Shown here: one piece after another, positions 26,548-35,754 of the stretch
Numbering within the stretch: the stretch's first letter is position 1
Layout: every line of letters begins with the position of its first letter
Assembly: GCA_036396795.1 (NCBI GenBank)
Contig: DASWKF010000017.1
Location: 1-64,000, forward strand
DNA: 64,000 bases
DNA from: JAHEEM01 sp036396795
GTDB taxonomy: Bacteria > Pseudomonadota > Gammaproteobacteria > Steroidobacterales > Rariloculaceae
Reading direction: 5' to 3'
Notes under the pieces: generated by a model
The model's database searches: none
The model's input: only the letters and a program-made list of their open reading frames with translations
What the model was told of the DNA's origin: nothing
Program-made: the position numbers and the translations under genes

Positions 26548-28974
26548 CTAGCTCAGCTTTGCGGCGGCGCTCTGAAGCGCTTCTTTGAATTGTTCCATGG
26601 AAGCATACCGCTTCATCTTGTCGACGGACATGGCTTTCTGCACAATTTCGCTGAGCTCGGCGGGGACTGCGTCGTTGACCTCTGAGAGCGCCGGCGCTTT
26701 GCCTTGGACGTGCTGGTACATGACCGACATATGGTCGCCGCGCGTGTAGGGGGGATCGCCGCAGAGCATCTCGTAGAGAATGACGCCGAGGCTGTAGACA
26801 TCGGCGCGCTCGTCGACTTTCTTGCCGAGGATCTGCTCGGGCGCCATGTACTTCGGCGAACCGATCACATAACCCGTTTTGGTGAGCTGGGTGTCGCCGT
26901 GGCTGGCGGCCGCCGCGACGCCGAAGTCGACGATTTTCAGCAGGCCGTCGTCGTTGATCAGAATGTTCGCGGGCTTGAGATCCCGGTGGATGATGCCTTG
27001 ATGGTGCGCGATCTGCATCCCGGTGCAGATATCGGAAGCGAAGGAGAGCGCCTTCTTCGGATTCATCGGCTTCTCTTTGGCGATCTCCGCGCCCAGCGTA
27101 TGCGAAGGAAAATATTCCATCGAGATCGCATAGGCGCCGCATATCGACAGGAAGTCATAGATTCTGATGACGTTCTTGTGGGTGATCTTGCGTGAATACC
27201 GCAGCTCGTGGACGAAGCGTTTCATCATCTCCTCGTCCGAAGACACGTTGGGATTCAAGAATTTCAGAATGAGTCGGTCGTCGACGACGGTATCCTCGAC
27301 GAGCACGACGGTGCCGAAGGCGCCCTTGCCGATCTTCTGAATGAACTTGTAGCGGCTCTCGATCATGTCGCCGTTCCGCAGGGCGTTGATGTCGAGCGCG
27401 GTCGTCTCCGGCCGACCGACTTGCGGGGCCGCGGCCGCGACCGCAGCGGGCGGCGTGTCGATGAGCAGCGTTCGGACCTGCGAGTCCGAGGTGGACGGTG
27501 GCGGCGCCGCGGGCGCAGTCGCCGCCGATTGCACCTCGCCGGTAGCGCCGAGCTGCCCTTCGAGCTTCTTGATCGCCTTGGCGGCGATGTTGGCGAGCGT
27601 CTGATCGGTGGCGTCGAGATGCTGGCGAATGAGAGCGCTGACGGTATCGGCGTTGCGTTCGCCGGCGAGATTCGCGGCGGCCTCGATGGCGGCGGCCTTG
27701 AGCTGCTTGTCCTGACTCTTCAAATACGGAAGCACCTTGCCGATGACCTTGTGATCGCCGAGCTGGCCGAGAGCGCGCAGCGCCGTCGGCGCCGACTTAC
27801 CGCCGCGTTCGAGCATTGCGACCAGCGCCGGCACGGCCTTGGAGTCGCCGATCTGCGCCAACGCGTCGGCGGCGCGCTCGCTGACCCACCAGTCCTGGTC
27901 GGCGGTCGCCTTGATCAGATGCTCGACGGCGCGCTTGTCCTTGCAGGTGTTGAGAATCTCGATCGCGGCGCGGCGAATGTCCTCGTTCTCGTCCCTGATG
28001 AGCTCGAGCACCGCGTCGACCACGCGCGGACCGCCGATGCGGGCGAGCGCGTCCGAGGCGCGCGCCCGGACCCACCAGTCGGCATCCGCCACGGCCTCGA
28101 GCAGGTACTTGATACTGTTGGTATTGCCGATCTCGTTGAGGACCTCGACGGCGGCCCGCCTTGAAAACTCGTTCTCGTCCTTCAACGCCGGCAACAGATA
28201 TTTCACGGTCTCGGGATGATTGATCTTGATGATGACGTCGATCGCCTTGTTCATGACCTCGACGTCCGGGTCCAGCAGCACGCCGCAGACCAATTCGATA
28301 TCGGCCTGGCCGTTGAGCCTCGCGAGCCCGTTCAATGCTGCCTGGCGAACGAGCTTGTTGCTGTCCTTGAGCTGGCCCTGAATCGCCTTGCTGACGTTGT
28401 CGCCGCCGAACTTGGCCAGCAAGTTGATGATATGCATGCGAACGACCGGATCCTTGCCCTCCATGCGGGAGATCAGCTCCGGTACGAGATCCGCGCCGGC
28501 GGTTTCCTCGACGAGCCGGAAAACGGCGGTCTTCTCGCTCGGCTGGAGAAAATAGACCTGGCCGAGGAGTTGGCGGACGTTGAGGCGGTCCTTGTGAACC
28601 GACAGGATCTCGACGATGGCTGATTTGGAGTACTCGTCCTCGGCGAGCAGGTCGACCAGCCGGTTGGGGTTAAAACGGCGGCTCGAAGACAGCGCCCAGG
28701 CTGTTCCGGAAACCGTCCTCGGGTCGGAGTCCGCGAGGCCGCGCGCGACCAGCGGCAGGGTCTTGTCGTCCACGAGGGTGCTGAGCACATCTACGAACTC
28801 GACCGTCTGGCGCTTATCCGCGCGCGCCAGCGCCTGATGAATCTTCGGAATGGCGGCCGGGCCGAGCTTGCCCAGCTTGGTAAAGGCCTTCTTCGCCGAA
28901 ATGGAACTCGGATCAGCTTCACTGGTGATCTGGGCGATGAGCCGATCAGCTTGTAGCGCAGTGATGAAGTTCAT
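26548..28974 (-). CDS. HEAT-repeat protein fused to a Ser/Thr protein kinase
   Basis: 808 residues in two parts. Residues ~1-495 are tandem HEAT-type alpha repeats, some almost identical (DADWWVRARASDALARIG and DQDWWVSERAADALAQIG), a protein-binding scaffold. An Ala/Pro/Ser-rich linker (~495-540) leads to a C-terminal eukaryotic-like kinase (~545-808) with all catalytic elements: GKGAFGTVVLVED, the lysine in LILKFLNP, HRDLKPANILIND, IVDFGVAAA, and GSPKYMAPEQ. No membrane helix is present, so it is cytoplasmic. It is the first gene of the operon with two PilT-family ATPases. The ATG at 28974 begins the first repeat; upstream frame to 29067 is unlikely to code. Targets are unknown; the neighbours suggest pilus-motor control (inference). 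Confidence 0.88.
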   Translation of the reverse strand: MNFITALQADRLIAQITSEADPSSISAKKAFTKLGKLGPAAIPKIHQALARADKRQTVEFVDVLSTLVDDKTLPLVARGLADSDPRTVSGTAWALSSSRRFNPNRLVDLLAEDEYSKSAIVEILSVHKDRLNVRQLLGQVYFLQPSEKTAVFRLVEETAGADLVPELISRMEGKDPVVRMHIINLLAKFGGDNVSKAIQGQLKDSNKLVRQAALNGLARLNGQADIELVCGVLLDPDVEVMNKAIDVIIKINHPETVKYLLPALKDENEFSRRAAVEVLNEIGNTNSIKYLLEAVADADWWVRARASDALARIGGPRVVDAVLELIRDENEDIRRAAIEILNTCKDKRAVEHLIKATADQDWWVSERAADALAQIGDSKAVPALVAMLERGGKSAPTALRALGQLGDHKVIGKVLPYLKSQDKQLKAAAIEAAANLAGERNADTVSALIRQHLDATDQTLANIAAKAIKKLEGQLGATGEVQSAATAPAAPPPSTSDSQVRTLLIDTPPAAVAAAAPQVGRPETTALDINALRNGDMIESRYKFIQKIGKGAFGTVVLVEDTVVDDRLILKFLNPNVSSDEEMMKRFVHELRYSRKITHKNVIRIYDFLSICGAYAISMEYFPSHTLGAEIAKEKPMNPKKALSFASDICTGMQIAHHQGIIHRDLKPANILINDDGLLKIVDFGVAAAASHGDTQLTKTGYVIGSPKYMAPEQILGKKVDERADVYSLGVILYEMLCGDPPYTRGDHMSVMYQHVQGKAPALSEVNDAVPAELSEIVQKAMSVDKMKRYASMEQFKEALQSAAAKLS

Positions 28975-29190
28975 AGAAAATCCAAGCGCCGGGCTCTGCT
29001 CCAGCCGCCTTGGGGGGCAGAGGATCCGACATAATAAGCCTCCGAGTGCGGGCCAATTATGCCACACGCATTTGGCGAAAACGGTACGCGCCTCACAGGT
29101 TTAGCGCCTGCAGCCGTGGGCCGCGGCGGCCCCTTCGACCCCGAATGCATGAGTTACAATTCCGACTCGCTTGCCATAAGGACCGACAGA

Positions 29191-30288
29191 ATGCCGCAGG
29201 CCACCGCCGACCAGCTTCGAGCTCACCTCGCGGAGTTCATCGTGCCTCATACGGGCGCGCCTCTGGGCGGCGGCGGCACCGCGTTCGAAATCTCGGAAGA
29301 CCCCGAGGGGTTTCGGGTGAGCGTGACACTGGGCTTCCCCGCGGCTCGCTCCAAAACGGCGCTCGCCGACGCGCTGCAGCAGCACTGCGCGGCGATGTCG
29401 CTGCCGCGAGGTGTGAGATTCAGCGTCGTCTCCAAGATCGAGTCTCATGCCGTTCAGCACGGGCTCAAGCCGCTTTCGGGCGTGAGCAATCTCGTGGCGG
29501 TCGCCTCGGGCAAAGGCGGCGTCGGTAAATCGACCGTTGCCGTCAACTTGAGCGTCGCCCTGGCGCAGGAAGGCGCGCGCGTGGGCCTGCTCGACGCGGA
29601 CATCTATGGCCCGAGTCAGCCGCGCATGCTCGGGCTTGCCGGTCAACGCCCTGAAACCAAGGACGGCAAGACGCTCGAGCCGTTGCCGGCGCACGGCATC
29701 CATGCGATGTCGATCGGTTTCCTCGTCGACGAGCGTCAGCCCATGGCCTGGCGCGGGCCGATGGTCACGTCGGCGCTGACGCAACTGCTGAGCGACACGC
29801 GCTGGCGCGACCTCGATTACCTGATCATCGACATGCCGCCCGGGACCGGAGACATCCAGCTCACATTGTCCCAGCGGGTCCCGGTCAGCGGAGCGATCAT
29901 CGTGACCACGCCGCAGGAAGTGGCCCTGGCGGATGCGCGCAAGGGACTCGCGATGTTTCAGAAAGTCAGCGTGCCCATTCTGGGCATCATCGAGAACATG
30001 AGCACGCATATCTGCTCGAGCTGCGGTCATGAGGAAGCCATCTTCGGTCGATCGGGCGGCGAGCGGCTTGCGGGCGAATACGGTGTGCCGTTGCTCGGCA
30101 CGCTGCCGCTCAACGCACTGATCCACGAGCACAGCGACCGCGGCATCCCGAGCGTTGCGGCGGAGCCCGACGGCGACCTCGCACAGCGCTACCGGGAGAT
30201 CGCGTTGCGCGCCGCCGGGGCGTTGGCCGCCGCGAGCAAGGATTACAGCCGGCTGTTCCCCAAGATCACCGTCGAGGATTCAGGATGA
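29191..30288 (+). CDS. apbC: Iron-sulfur cluster carrier ApbC (Mrp/NBP35 family)
   Basis: 365 residues. A P-loop ATPase that binds and delivers [4Fe-4S] clusters. The deviant Walker A is ASGKGGVGKSTVAVNLSVAL; switch regions include DADIYGPSQPRMLG and DYLIIDMPPGTGDIQLTL; the cluster-binding CxxC is in STHICSSCGHEE. An N-terminal MIP18-like domain (~residues 1-90) is present. The start at 29191 is supported by AAGGA 8 bases upstream; in-frame ATGs at 29059 and 29149 lack such sites. The stop overlaps the dcd start (ATGA). It is divergent from the HEAT-kinase operon. Confidence 0.95.
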   Translation: MPQATADQLRAHLAEFIVPHTGAPLGGGGTAFEISEDPEGFRVSVTLGFPAARSKTALADALQQHCAAMSLPRGVRFSVVSKIESHAVQHGLKPLSGVSNLVAVASGKGGVGKSTVAVNLSVALAQEGARVGLLDADIYGPSQPRMLGLAGQRPETKDGKTLEPLPAHGIHAMSIGFLVDERQPMAWRGPMVTSALTQLLSDTRWRDLDYLIIDMPPGTGDIQLTLSQRVPVSGAIIVTTPQEVALADARKGLAMFQKVSVPILGIIENMSTHICSSCGHEEAIFGRSGGERLAGEYGVPLLGTLPLNALIHEHSDRGIPSVAAEPDGDLAQRYREIALRAAGALAAASKDYSRLFPKITVEDSG

Positions 30289-30851
30289 GCATCAAGTCGG
30301 ACCGCTGGATCCGGCAGATGGCGGAGCAGCAAGGCATGATCGAGCCTTTCGAGCGTGGCCAGGTACGCCAAATGAACGGCCACCGCGTGATTTCCTTCGG
30401 CACTTCGAGCTACGGTTATGACGTGCGCTGCGCCGCCGACTTCAAGGTTTTCACCAACATCAACTCGGCGATCGTGGATCCGAAGCTGTTCGACGAATCA
30501 AGCTTCGTCGACAAGCAATCCGACGTCTGTATCATTCCGCCGAATTCCTTCGCGCTGGCGAGGACGGTTGAGTACTTCCGGATTCCTCGCAACGTGTTGA
30601 CGATCTGTCTCGGCAAATCGACCTACGCACGCTGCGGGATCATCGTGAACGTGACGCCCCTGGAGCCGGAATGGGAGGGCCACGTGACGCTCGAGTTCTC
30701 GAACACGACGCCGCTGCCGGCGAAGATCTACGCCAACGAGGGCGTCGCGCAGATGATCTTCTTCGAGTCGGACGAAACCTGCGAGACGAGCTATCGCGAC
30801 CGCGACGGCAAGTACCAGGGCCAGCGCGGCGTCACCTTACCCAAGACGTAG
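30285..30851 (+). CDS. dcd: dCTP deaminase
   Basis: Converts dCTP to dUTP, feeding dTMP synthesis. 188 residues, standard length. Motifs: SIKSDRWIRQMAEQQGMIEP, FGTSSYGYDVRCA, LARTVEYFRIPRNVLTICLG, the catalytic Glu in VTPLEPEWEGHVTLEFSN, and the C-terminal YQGQRGVTLPKT that closes over the nucleotide. It is a trimer in the cytoplasm. It is translated from an ATGA overlap with apbC, a pairing also found in pseudomonads. Confidence 0.97.
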   Translation: MSIKSDRWIRQMAEQQGMIEPFERGQVRQMNGHRVISFGTSSYGYDVRCAADFKVFTNINSAIVDPKLFDESSFVDKQSDVCIIPPNSFALARTVEYFRIPRNVLTICLGKSTYARCGIIVNVTPLEPEWEGHVTLEFSNTTPLPAKIYANEGVAQMIFFESDETCETSYRDRDGKYQGQRGVTLPKT

Positions 30852-30889
30852 TCGGATACGCTGCCTGGCCGTCGCACGGGAGCCGGCGG

Positions 30890-31630
30890 CTAGGGAGTGT
30901 CGAGCCACTCGACGGACTCGAGCGCGAACGCGACCGGCGCGCGGTCCTCGCGGAGCTGCTCGATGCGGATCGGCAGGTAGTGGAGCTCCGGCGCGGCCCA
31001 GAAGACCGTCCGCCGCGAAGAGCTCTCACGCTGCTGCACGACCTTGACTGCGGCCAGCTCGCCGAGCGGTGTCGTCAGCAATTCGCGGCCTTCCGTGACG
31101 TAGGTATATTCGCGGATCACATCGGGATCGGCGAGCCGGTAGCGACCGTCGTGGCGGTCGCGGGCGAGGTCGCGCATCAGTGCGACGCGGGCGCTGCCTC
31201 GATCGAGCGCTCCGGCGGGCAGCGGCGCGCGGCTCGACTCGCCCGCGCGCGTGATCACCGCGACCGCGGCGCCCCAGTCGAATTCCACTTTGAGATTGCG
31301 ACGGCCGCGCCGGCTGCCGTCCTCGTAAGAGAACGACAGCGGCTTGATCTCGCCGCCGTCGACGATGAACTCGCTGGTCTCGATCACGGGCCGCGGCGTC
31401 AGCCAGCGCAGCAGGCCGTCGAACTCGGAGCTCGAGGTGAATCGATACCGTTGCCGCGCCCGGTCATGCTCCACGCTGAACTCGGAGCGGCCGACCTGCC
31501 GGTCGCCGTTCCATAGCGAGTAGACGGCGCGGTAGGCGTGCACCGGAGCCGCCGGCGCTTGCGCAATCGCGGGCAGGGCCGCGAGCATCAAGCCGACCAG
31601 CAAAGCTCTTGGGATCGCGTGCTGGCGCAT
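30890..31630 (-). CDS. DUF3108 domain-containing periplasmic protein
   Basis: 246 residues from the ATG at 31630, with a signal peptide (IPRALLVGLMLAALPAIAQA). The rest matches the DUF3108 family: VHAYRAVYSLWNGDRQVGRS, RQRYRFTSSSEFDGLLRWL, a central EFDWGAAVAV segment and HYLPIRIEQL near the end. Function is unknown; the fold is expected to be a beta-rich lipocalin-like barrel. The start lies 3 bases after the purN stop, so it belongs to a purM-purN-DUF3108 operon, a linkage seen in other gammaproteobacteria. Confidence 0.88.
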   Translation of the reverse strand: MRQHAIPRALLVGLMLAALPAIAQAPAAPVHAYRAVYSLWNGDRQVGRSEFSVEHDRARQRYRFTSSSEFDGLLRWLTPRPVIETSEFIVDGGEIKPLSFSYEDGSRRGRRNLKVEFDWGAAVAVITRAGESSRAPLPAGALDRGSARVALMRDLARDRHDGRYRLADPDVIREYTYVTEGRELLTTPLGELAAVKVVQQRESSSRRTVFWAAPELHYLPIRIEQLREDRAPVAFALESVEWLDTP

Positions 31631-31632
31631 GA

Positions 31633-32289
31633 TCAGTCGTCCTCGATCACGACGGGTGTCCGCAACGGTTGCCGGTCGAGCATGGCGACTCCGTCCTCGA
31701 GCTTCAAGCGGCCGGCGGCGAACCATTCCACCGCGCGGCCCAGAATGATGTATTCGCCTTCGTGAACGCGGGCTGAAAGCGTCTGCTCCGTGTCCGACGG
31801 GCGAATCTCTATGCGGTACTGTAATACCGACGGTCCGCTGTCGAGCTCTGTGGTGACGAAATGGACCGTGGCGCCGTGCGCACGCTCTCTTGCGGCAAGC
31901 GCGCGGCGGTGCGTATCCAGGCCTTTGTACTTCGGCAGCAACGACGGGTGAATGTTCAGCGTTCGATCGCTGAAGCGCGCGATGAAGGACGGGCTCAAGA
32001 TGCGCATGAAGCCTGCGAGCACGACGAGGCCGGGCGCGTGGCGTTCGATCGCATCGGCGAGCGCCGCATCGAAGGCAGCGCGGTCGGCATGGGCGCGCGG
32101 ATCGACGTGCTCAGCCGCGATGCCCGCCGCAGCAGCTCGCTCCAGGCCTTTCGCGCCGCGCTTGTCGCTCAGGACCGCCCGAATGTCGATATCGAGGCGG
32201 CCTGCGTGCTGCGCGTCGATGAGCGCTTGGAGGTTCGTGCCTTCTCCCGAGATCAGCACGACGATTGGGAGCCTGCCGGCGGAGGTCAA
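31633..32289 (-). CDS. purN: Phosphoribosylglycinamide formyltransferase
   Basis: Formylates GAR with 10-formyl-tetrahydrofolate in purine synthesis. 218 residues. Family motifs: PIVVLISGEGTNLQALIDA at the N-terminus, VVLAGFMRILSPSFI, the active-site NIHPSLLPKYKGLDTH, and the catalytic Asp in VTTELDSGPSV. No ATG fits: I place the start at a TTG (32287-32289) whose last two bases overlap the purM TGA (TTGA), with GGAG about 10 bases upstream. An open frame extends to 32340 inside purM but is unlikely to be used. The coupling suggests co-translation with purM. Confidence 0.94.
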   Translation of the reverse strand: MTSAGRLPIVVLISGEGTNLQALIDAQHAGRLDIDIRAVLSDKRGAKGLERAAAAGIAAEHVDPRAHADRAAFDAALADAIERHAPGLVVLAGFMRILSPSFIARFSDRTLNIHPSLLPKYKGLDTHRRALAARERAHGATVHFVTTELDSGPSVLQYRIEIRPSDTEQTLSARVHEGEYIILGRAVEWFAAGRLKLEDGVAMLDRQPLRTPVVIEDD

Positions 32290-33317
32290 TCGACGCGAAC
32301 TCCGTTGCTCGGGTCGTTCATGATCTCGCCGACCGGCCATGCGGGCTCGCCGCTCGCGCTCAGGCTCGCGAGCGCCTGCTCGACGTCCGCCGGGTCGACG
32401 ACCGCGATCATGCCGAGGCCGCAGTTGAAGGTTCGTAACATCTCTCGCGGCGCGACGCCGGCCTGCTCGAGCCAGTCGAACACCGCCACCCTCGGCCAGG
32501 CGCTGCGTTGCAATCGTGCGCCGAGGCCCATAGGCAGCACGCGCGGGATGTTCTCCAGCAGGCCGCCGCCGGTGATGTGCGACAAGCCTTTGACCGGGAC
32601 CTCCTCAAGCAGACGGAGGACCGCGCGCGCGTATATCCGCGTCGGCTCGAGCAACAGCTCGATGAGCCGCCGGCCGGCAAGCTCGATGCCTTCCGGCTCG
32701 TGCGTTCTCCGCAAGACCTTGCGGATGAGCGAGAAGCCGTTCGAATGCGGTCCCGACGAGGCGATGCCGATGAGCCGATCGCCGGCGCGAATGCGCGTGC
32801 CGTCGATGAGGCGCTCCCGCTCGACGACGCCGACGCAAAAACCGGCGAGATCGTAGTCGCCCGCGGCATGCGCGCCGGGGTGCTCGGCGGTTTCTCCGCC
32901 GAGCAGGGCGGCGCCCGCGATCTCGCAGCCTTTGGCGATGCCGGAAATGACGCGCGCGGCGGTGTCCACGTCGAGCCGCGGAGTCGCGTAGTAATCCAGG
33001 AAGAACAGCGGCTCGGCACCCTGGACGATGACGTCGTTGACGCACATCGCGACCAGGTCGATGCCGATTCGATCATGAGCGTCGTGCTGAATCGCAAGCT
33101 GAATCTTCGTGCCGACGCCGTCGGTGCCGGCGACGAGCACCGGCTCGCGGTAGCGCTCCGCGGCGAGCCTGAACAAGCCGCCGAAACCGCCGATGCCGCC
33201 GAGCACCTCCGGCCGCATCGTCCGGGCGACGGCGGGCTTGATGCGCTCGACCAGAGCGTCGCCGGCGTCGATGTCGACGCCGGCGTCTTTGTAGGTGAGA
33301 GAGTCCGTGGGGTTCAT
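32286..33317 (-). CDS. purM: Phosphoribosylformylglycinamidine cyclo-ligase (AIR synthetase)
   Basis: ATP-dependent ring closure of FGAM to AIR, the fifth step of purine synthesis. 343 residues. Blocks: SLTYKDAGVDIDAGDALVER, VLVAGTDGVGTKIQLA (nucleotide loop), DLVAMCVNDVIVQGAEPLFF, GGETAEHPGAH, IGIASSGPHSNGFSLIRKVL, and GLSHITGGGLLENIPRVLP. The reading frame stays open upstream to 35027, but that portion is antisense to DUF2066 and the phosphatidyltransferase and has no PurM-like sequence; the ATG at 33317 matches the family N-terminus. Confidence 0.97.
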   Translation of the reverse strand: MNPTDSLTYKDAGVDIDAGDALVERIKPAVARTMRPEVLGGIGGFGGLFRLAAERYREPVLVAGTDGVGTKIQLAIQHDAHDRIGIDLVAMCVNDVIVQGAEPLFFLDYYATPRLDVDTAARVISGIAKGCEIAGAALLGGETAEHPGAHAAGDYDLAGFCVGVVERERLIDGTRIRAGDRLIGIASSGPHSNGFSLIRKVLRRTHEPEGIELAGRRLIELLLEPTRIYARAVLRLLEEVPVKGLSHITGGGLLENIPRVLPMGLGARLQRSAWPRVAVFDWLEQAGVAPREMLRTFNCGLGMIAVVDPADVEQALASLSASGEPAWPVGEIMNDPSNGVRVD

Positions 33318-33386
33318 GCTATCCCGGGAGGCAGCGGCTCTGCGGCCTAACTCGTATAATAAGCTACCTAGGTCTCCTGTGGGCAC

Positions 33387-34469
33387 ATGACTTTGACCGA
33401 TCGAAGATCCGCGCCGATAAATCGCCGGGCCGCCGCTTGGATTGCGGCGTGCACGCTCGTGCTGCTCGCATGCGCGAGCGCCGCCGCTCACGCTGCGACC
33501 TTCGCCGAGCTCCACAGCGTTATCGTGCCGCAGAGCGCGGGCCCGGCGGGCGCGAGCCCGCGTTCGCAGGACGAGAGCATACGCGTGGCGATGGGACAGC
33601 TGCTGACGCGGATCACGGGCAGGCGCGACGCGGCCTTCGAGCCCGCGCTCGAGAGCCTGCGACAGAATGCCCGCGATTACGTCGAGCAGGTCGGGGCCGT
33701 GGATCGCGACAACCTGCTGGTTCGGTTCAATCCGCGCGACGTCGAAGCGGCGCTCGTGGCCCTCGATCAGCCGATCTGGGGAGCCGAAAGGCCGTTGACG
33801 CTGCTGTGGATCGCGATCGACGGCGGCGCGGGCGAGCGTCAGATCCTCGGAGCCGAGGCGCCGAGATTCGGCGGGGAGTCGCCCCTCGCCGAGCTTCAGG
33901 CGCGATTTCGCGAGCAGCTCGAGGAGGTCGCAAACGAGCGCGGCCTGGTGCTGGCGCTGCCCTTGCTCGATCTGCAGGACATGACGTCGTTGAACTTCGT
34001 CGATATATGGGGCGGCTTCGACGACAGGGTCCGGCTCGCATCCGAGCGTTATGCGCCCGACGACATTCTCGTCGGCCGGGTCCGGCTCACCGACTACGGC
34101 GCCGTGACGCGCTGGACGCTGCTCGAGGACTACGCCGAGATCCCGCTCGGCGGTCAATCGTTGCGGGACGGCCTCGACGCGCTTGCCGACATGTATGCCG
34201 CCGAGTTCAGCACGCTCGGCCGCGCGAGCGCGACCGAGGTCGTGGTGCTGGGGATCACGAGCCTGGACGACTACGGGCGCGTCATGATGTATCTGGAATC
34301 GCTGAGCCTGCTCGAGCTGGTGGCGCCCGCGGAGCTGTCCGGCGAGGCCTTGCGCCTGCGAGTCGCCGCCCGCGGCGGCGCTTCGGGACTGCAAAGCATC
34401 CTGGGGCTGGGCAACGTCCTGCGGCCCGTGCCGGGCCAGGATTCGCTGACGTTCACCCTGGCGCGTTGA
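33387..34469 (+). CDS. DUF2066 domain-containing exported protein
   Basis: 360 residues with a signal peptide (WIAACTLVLLACASAAAHA-ATF). The remainder fits DUF2066: VAMGQLLTRITGRRDAAFEP near the N-terminus, FNPRDVEAALVALDQPIWG, PLTLLWIAIDGG, and DILVGRVRLTDYGAVTRWTL. The family is often found between purM and hda but has no established role; it is predicted periplasmic. The gene is divergent from purM across a 69-base gap and is followed after 12 bases by a phosphatidyltransferase gene. Confidence 0.88.
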   Translation: MTLTDRRSAPINRRAAAWIAACTLVLLACASAAAHAATFAELHSVIVPQSAGPAGASPRSQDESIRVAMGQLLTRITGRRDAAFEPALESLRQNARDYVEQVGAVDRDNLLVRFNPRDVEAALVALDQPIWGAERPLTLLWIAIDGGAGERQILGAEAPRFGGESPLAELQARFREQLEEVANERGLVLALPLLDLQDMTSLNFVDIWGGFDDRVRLASERYAPDDILVGRVRLTDYGAVTRWTLLEDYAEIPLGGQSLRDGLDALADMYAAEFSTLGRASATEVVVLGITSLDDYGRVMMYLESLSLLELVAPAELSGEALRLRVAARGGASGLQSILGLGNVLRPVPGQDSLTFTLAR

Positions 34470-34481
34470 GGAGCGTGCGGG

Positions 34482-35039
34482 ATGAGCCTCCGGTGGTTGC
34501 CGAACGCCATCTGCATTTTTCGCGTCTTGCTCGTCGGCCCGGTCGTCCTCGCTTTGCTCCAGGAGCGCTATCAGATTGCCTTGGTGCTCATCGCGGTGGC
34601 GGCATTCTCCGACGCCGTCGACGGCTTTCTCGCGAGAACCTTCGATTGGCGCACGCCGCTCGGCAGTCTTCTCGATCCGGCTGCCGACAAGCTGCTCATC
34701 GTCAGCGTGTTCGTGACCCTGACGGTCCAGGGCTTGGTTCCCGTCCCGCTGACGACGATCGTGGTATTGCGCGATCTCGTGATCGTCGGCGGCGCGGCCG
34801 TCTATCGGATCTTGATCGCGCCTTTCGAGGGCAAGCCTACGCTCATCAGCAAGCTCAACACCGCGTTTCAGCTGCTGTTCGTGCTGTCGACGCTGACGGA
34901 GCTGGCGTTGGGCTGGCCCTCGCGCATCGTCGTTGTCGTGCTCGGAGCCGCGGTGGTGTTCACCAGCCTCACGAGCGGGCTGTACTACGTCGTGGGCTGG
35001 AGCAAGCGCGCGTGGCGCAGCAGCCACGCGGCGGCTTGA
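34482..35039 (+). CDS. CDP-alcohol phosphatidyltransferase family protein
   Basis: 185 residues, about five membrane helices. The family signature D-x2-D-G-x2-A-R-x8-G-x3-D-x3-D is intact (DAVDGFLARTFDWRTPLG followed by SLLDPAADK). The length and N-terminus (WLPNAICIFRVLLVGPVVLA) fit phosphatidylglycerophosphate synthase or a small cardiolipin-synthase type (ClsC-like eukaryotic form); the exact acceptor alcohol cannot be read from sequence. It lies between DUF2066 and hda, a position seen in related genomes. It is distinct from PssA at 40.2 kb. Confidence 0.88.
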   Translation: MSLRWLPNAICIFRVLLVGPVVLALLQERYQIALVLIAVAAFSDAVDGFLARTFDWRTPLGSLLDPAADKLLIVSVFVTLTVQGLVPVPLTTIVVLRDLVIVGGAAVYRILIAPFEGKPTLISKLNTAFQLLFVLSTLTELALGWPSRIVVVVLGAAVVFTSLTSGLYYVVGWSKRAWRSSHAAA

Positions 35040-35061
35040 AGGCTCGCGCGAGCTTGCAGCC

Positions 35062-35754
35062 GTGACGCAGCAGTTGCCACTGCCGCTGGTGCTGAGCCCC
35101 CGCTATCGCTTCGAGACCTTCGTCGCCGCACGCCGCAATCAGGCGCTGCTCGCGCACCTGAGCTCGCTTACGACCGCCTCGCCCGAGAAGCTGTGGATCT
35201 GGGGTCAAAGCGGCGCCGGCAAGACCCATCTGCTGCAGGCGACCTGCGCGGCTCAGGCCGAGCGGCGCGCGATGTACCTCATGCTTCGCGAGCCGGATGA
35301 GCTCGACCCCGGCGTCCTCGACGGCTTGGAAGGGCTCGACCTGGTCGCGCTCGACGACATCGATCGTGTGCTCGGTTCGGTGCCGTGGGAACGGGCGCTT
35401 TTCAAGCTACTCGACGCCGCGCAGCAGGACCGCGCCAGCGTGGTGATGTCGGCTTCCTCACCGCCGGCCGCGGCATCTTTCGGATTGGCGGATCTGGCGT
35501 CGCGCGCCGCGGCGGCAGCCGTTTACGAGCTCGAGCCGCTGGCCGACGCCGAGCGCGTGCTGGCGCTGCAACGGCATGCCCGGGCGCGCGGCTTGGAGTT
35601 GCCGGACGAGGCTGCCGACTACCTGCTCAAGCGCGTGCGTCGCGACATGGCGGGCTTGTGCGAGTGGCTGGAGGCGCTCGATGCCGCGTCTCTGGCGGCG
35701 CAGCGCAAGCTCACGATTCCGCTGATCCGGCGGACTTTGTCGGAGCGCGCTTGA
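35062..35754 (+). CDS. hda: DnaA regulatory inactivator Hda
   Basis: A DnaA-like AAA+ protein that, bound to the sliding clamp, promotes ATP hydrolysis by DnaA and prevents re-initiation. 230 residues from a GTG at 35062. The clamp-binding motif QLPLPL lies at residues 4-9, which strongly supports this start. Walker A is WGQSGAGKTHLLQA, the Walker B-like segment is LVALDDIDRVLG, and the C-terminus carries the sensor-2 lid (LLKRVRRDMAGLCEWLEALD). The upstream frame to 34933 lies inside the phosphatidyltransferase gene. The last 44 bases overlap the convergent DUF2069 gene. Confidence 0.93.
   Translation: MTQQLPLPLVLSPRYRFETFVAARRNQALLAHLSSLTTASPEKLWIWGQSGAGKTHLLQATCAAQAERRAMYLMLREPDELDPGVLDGLEGLDLVALDDIDRVLGSVPWERALFKLLDAAQQDRASVVMSASSPPAAASFGLADLASRAAAAAVYELEPLADAERVLALQRHARARGLELPDEAADYLLKRVRRDMAGLCEWLEALDAASLAAQRKLTIPLIRRTLSERA

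Noticed and set aside
33318..35027. Open frame extending purM far upstream
   Set aside because: It is antisense to DUF2066 and the phosphatidyltransferase, has the composition of a shadow frame, and PurM begins normally at 33317.
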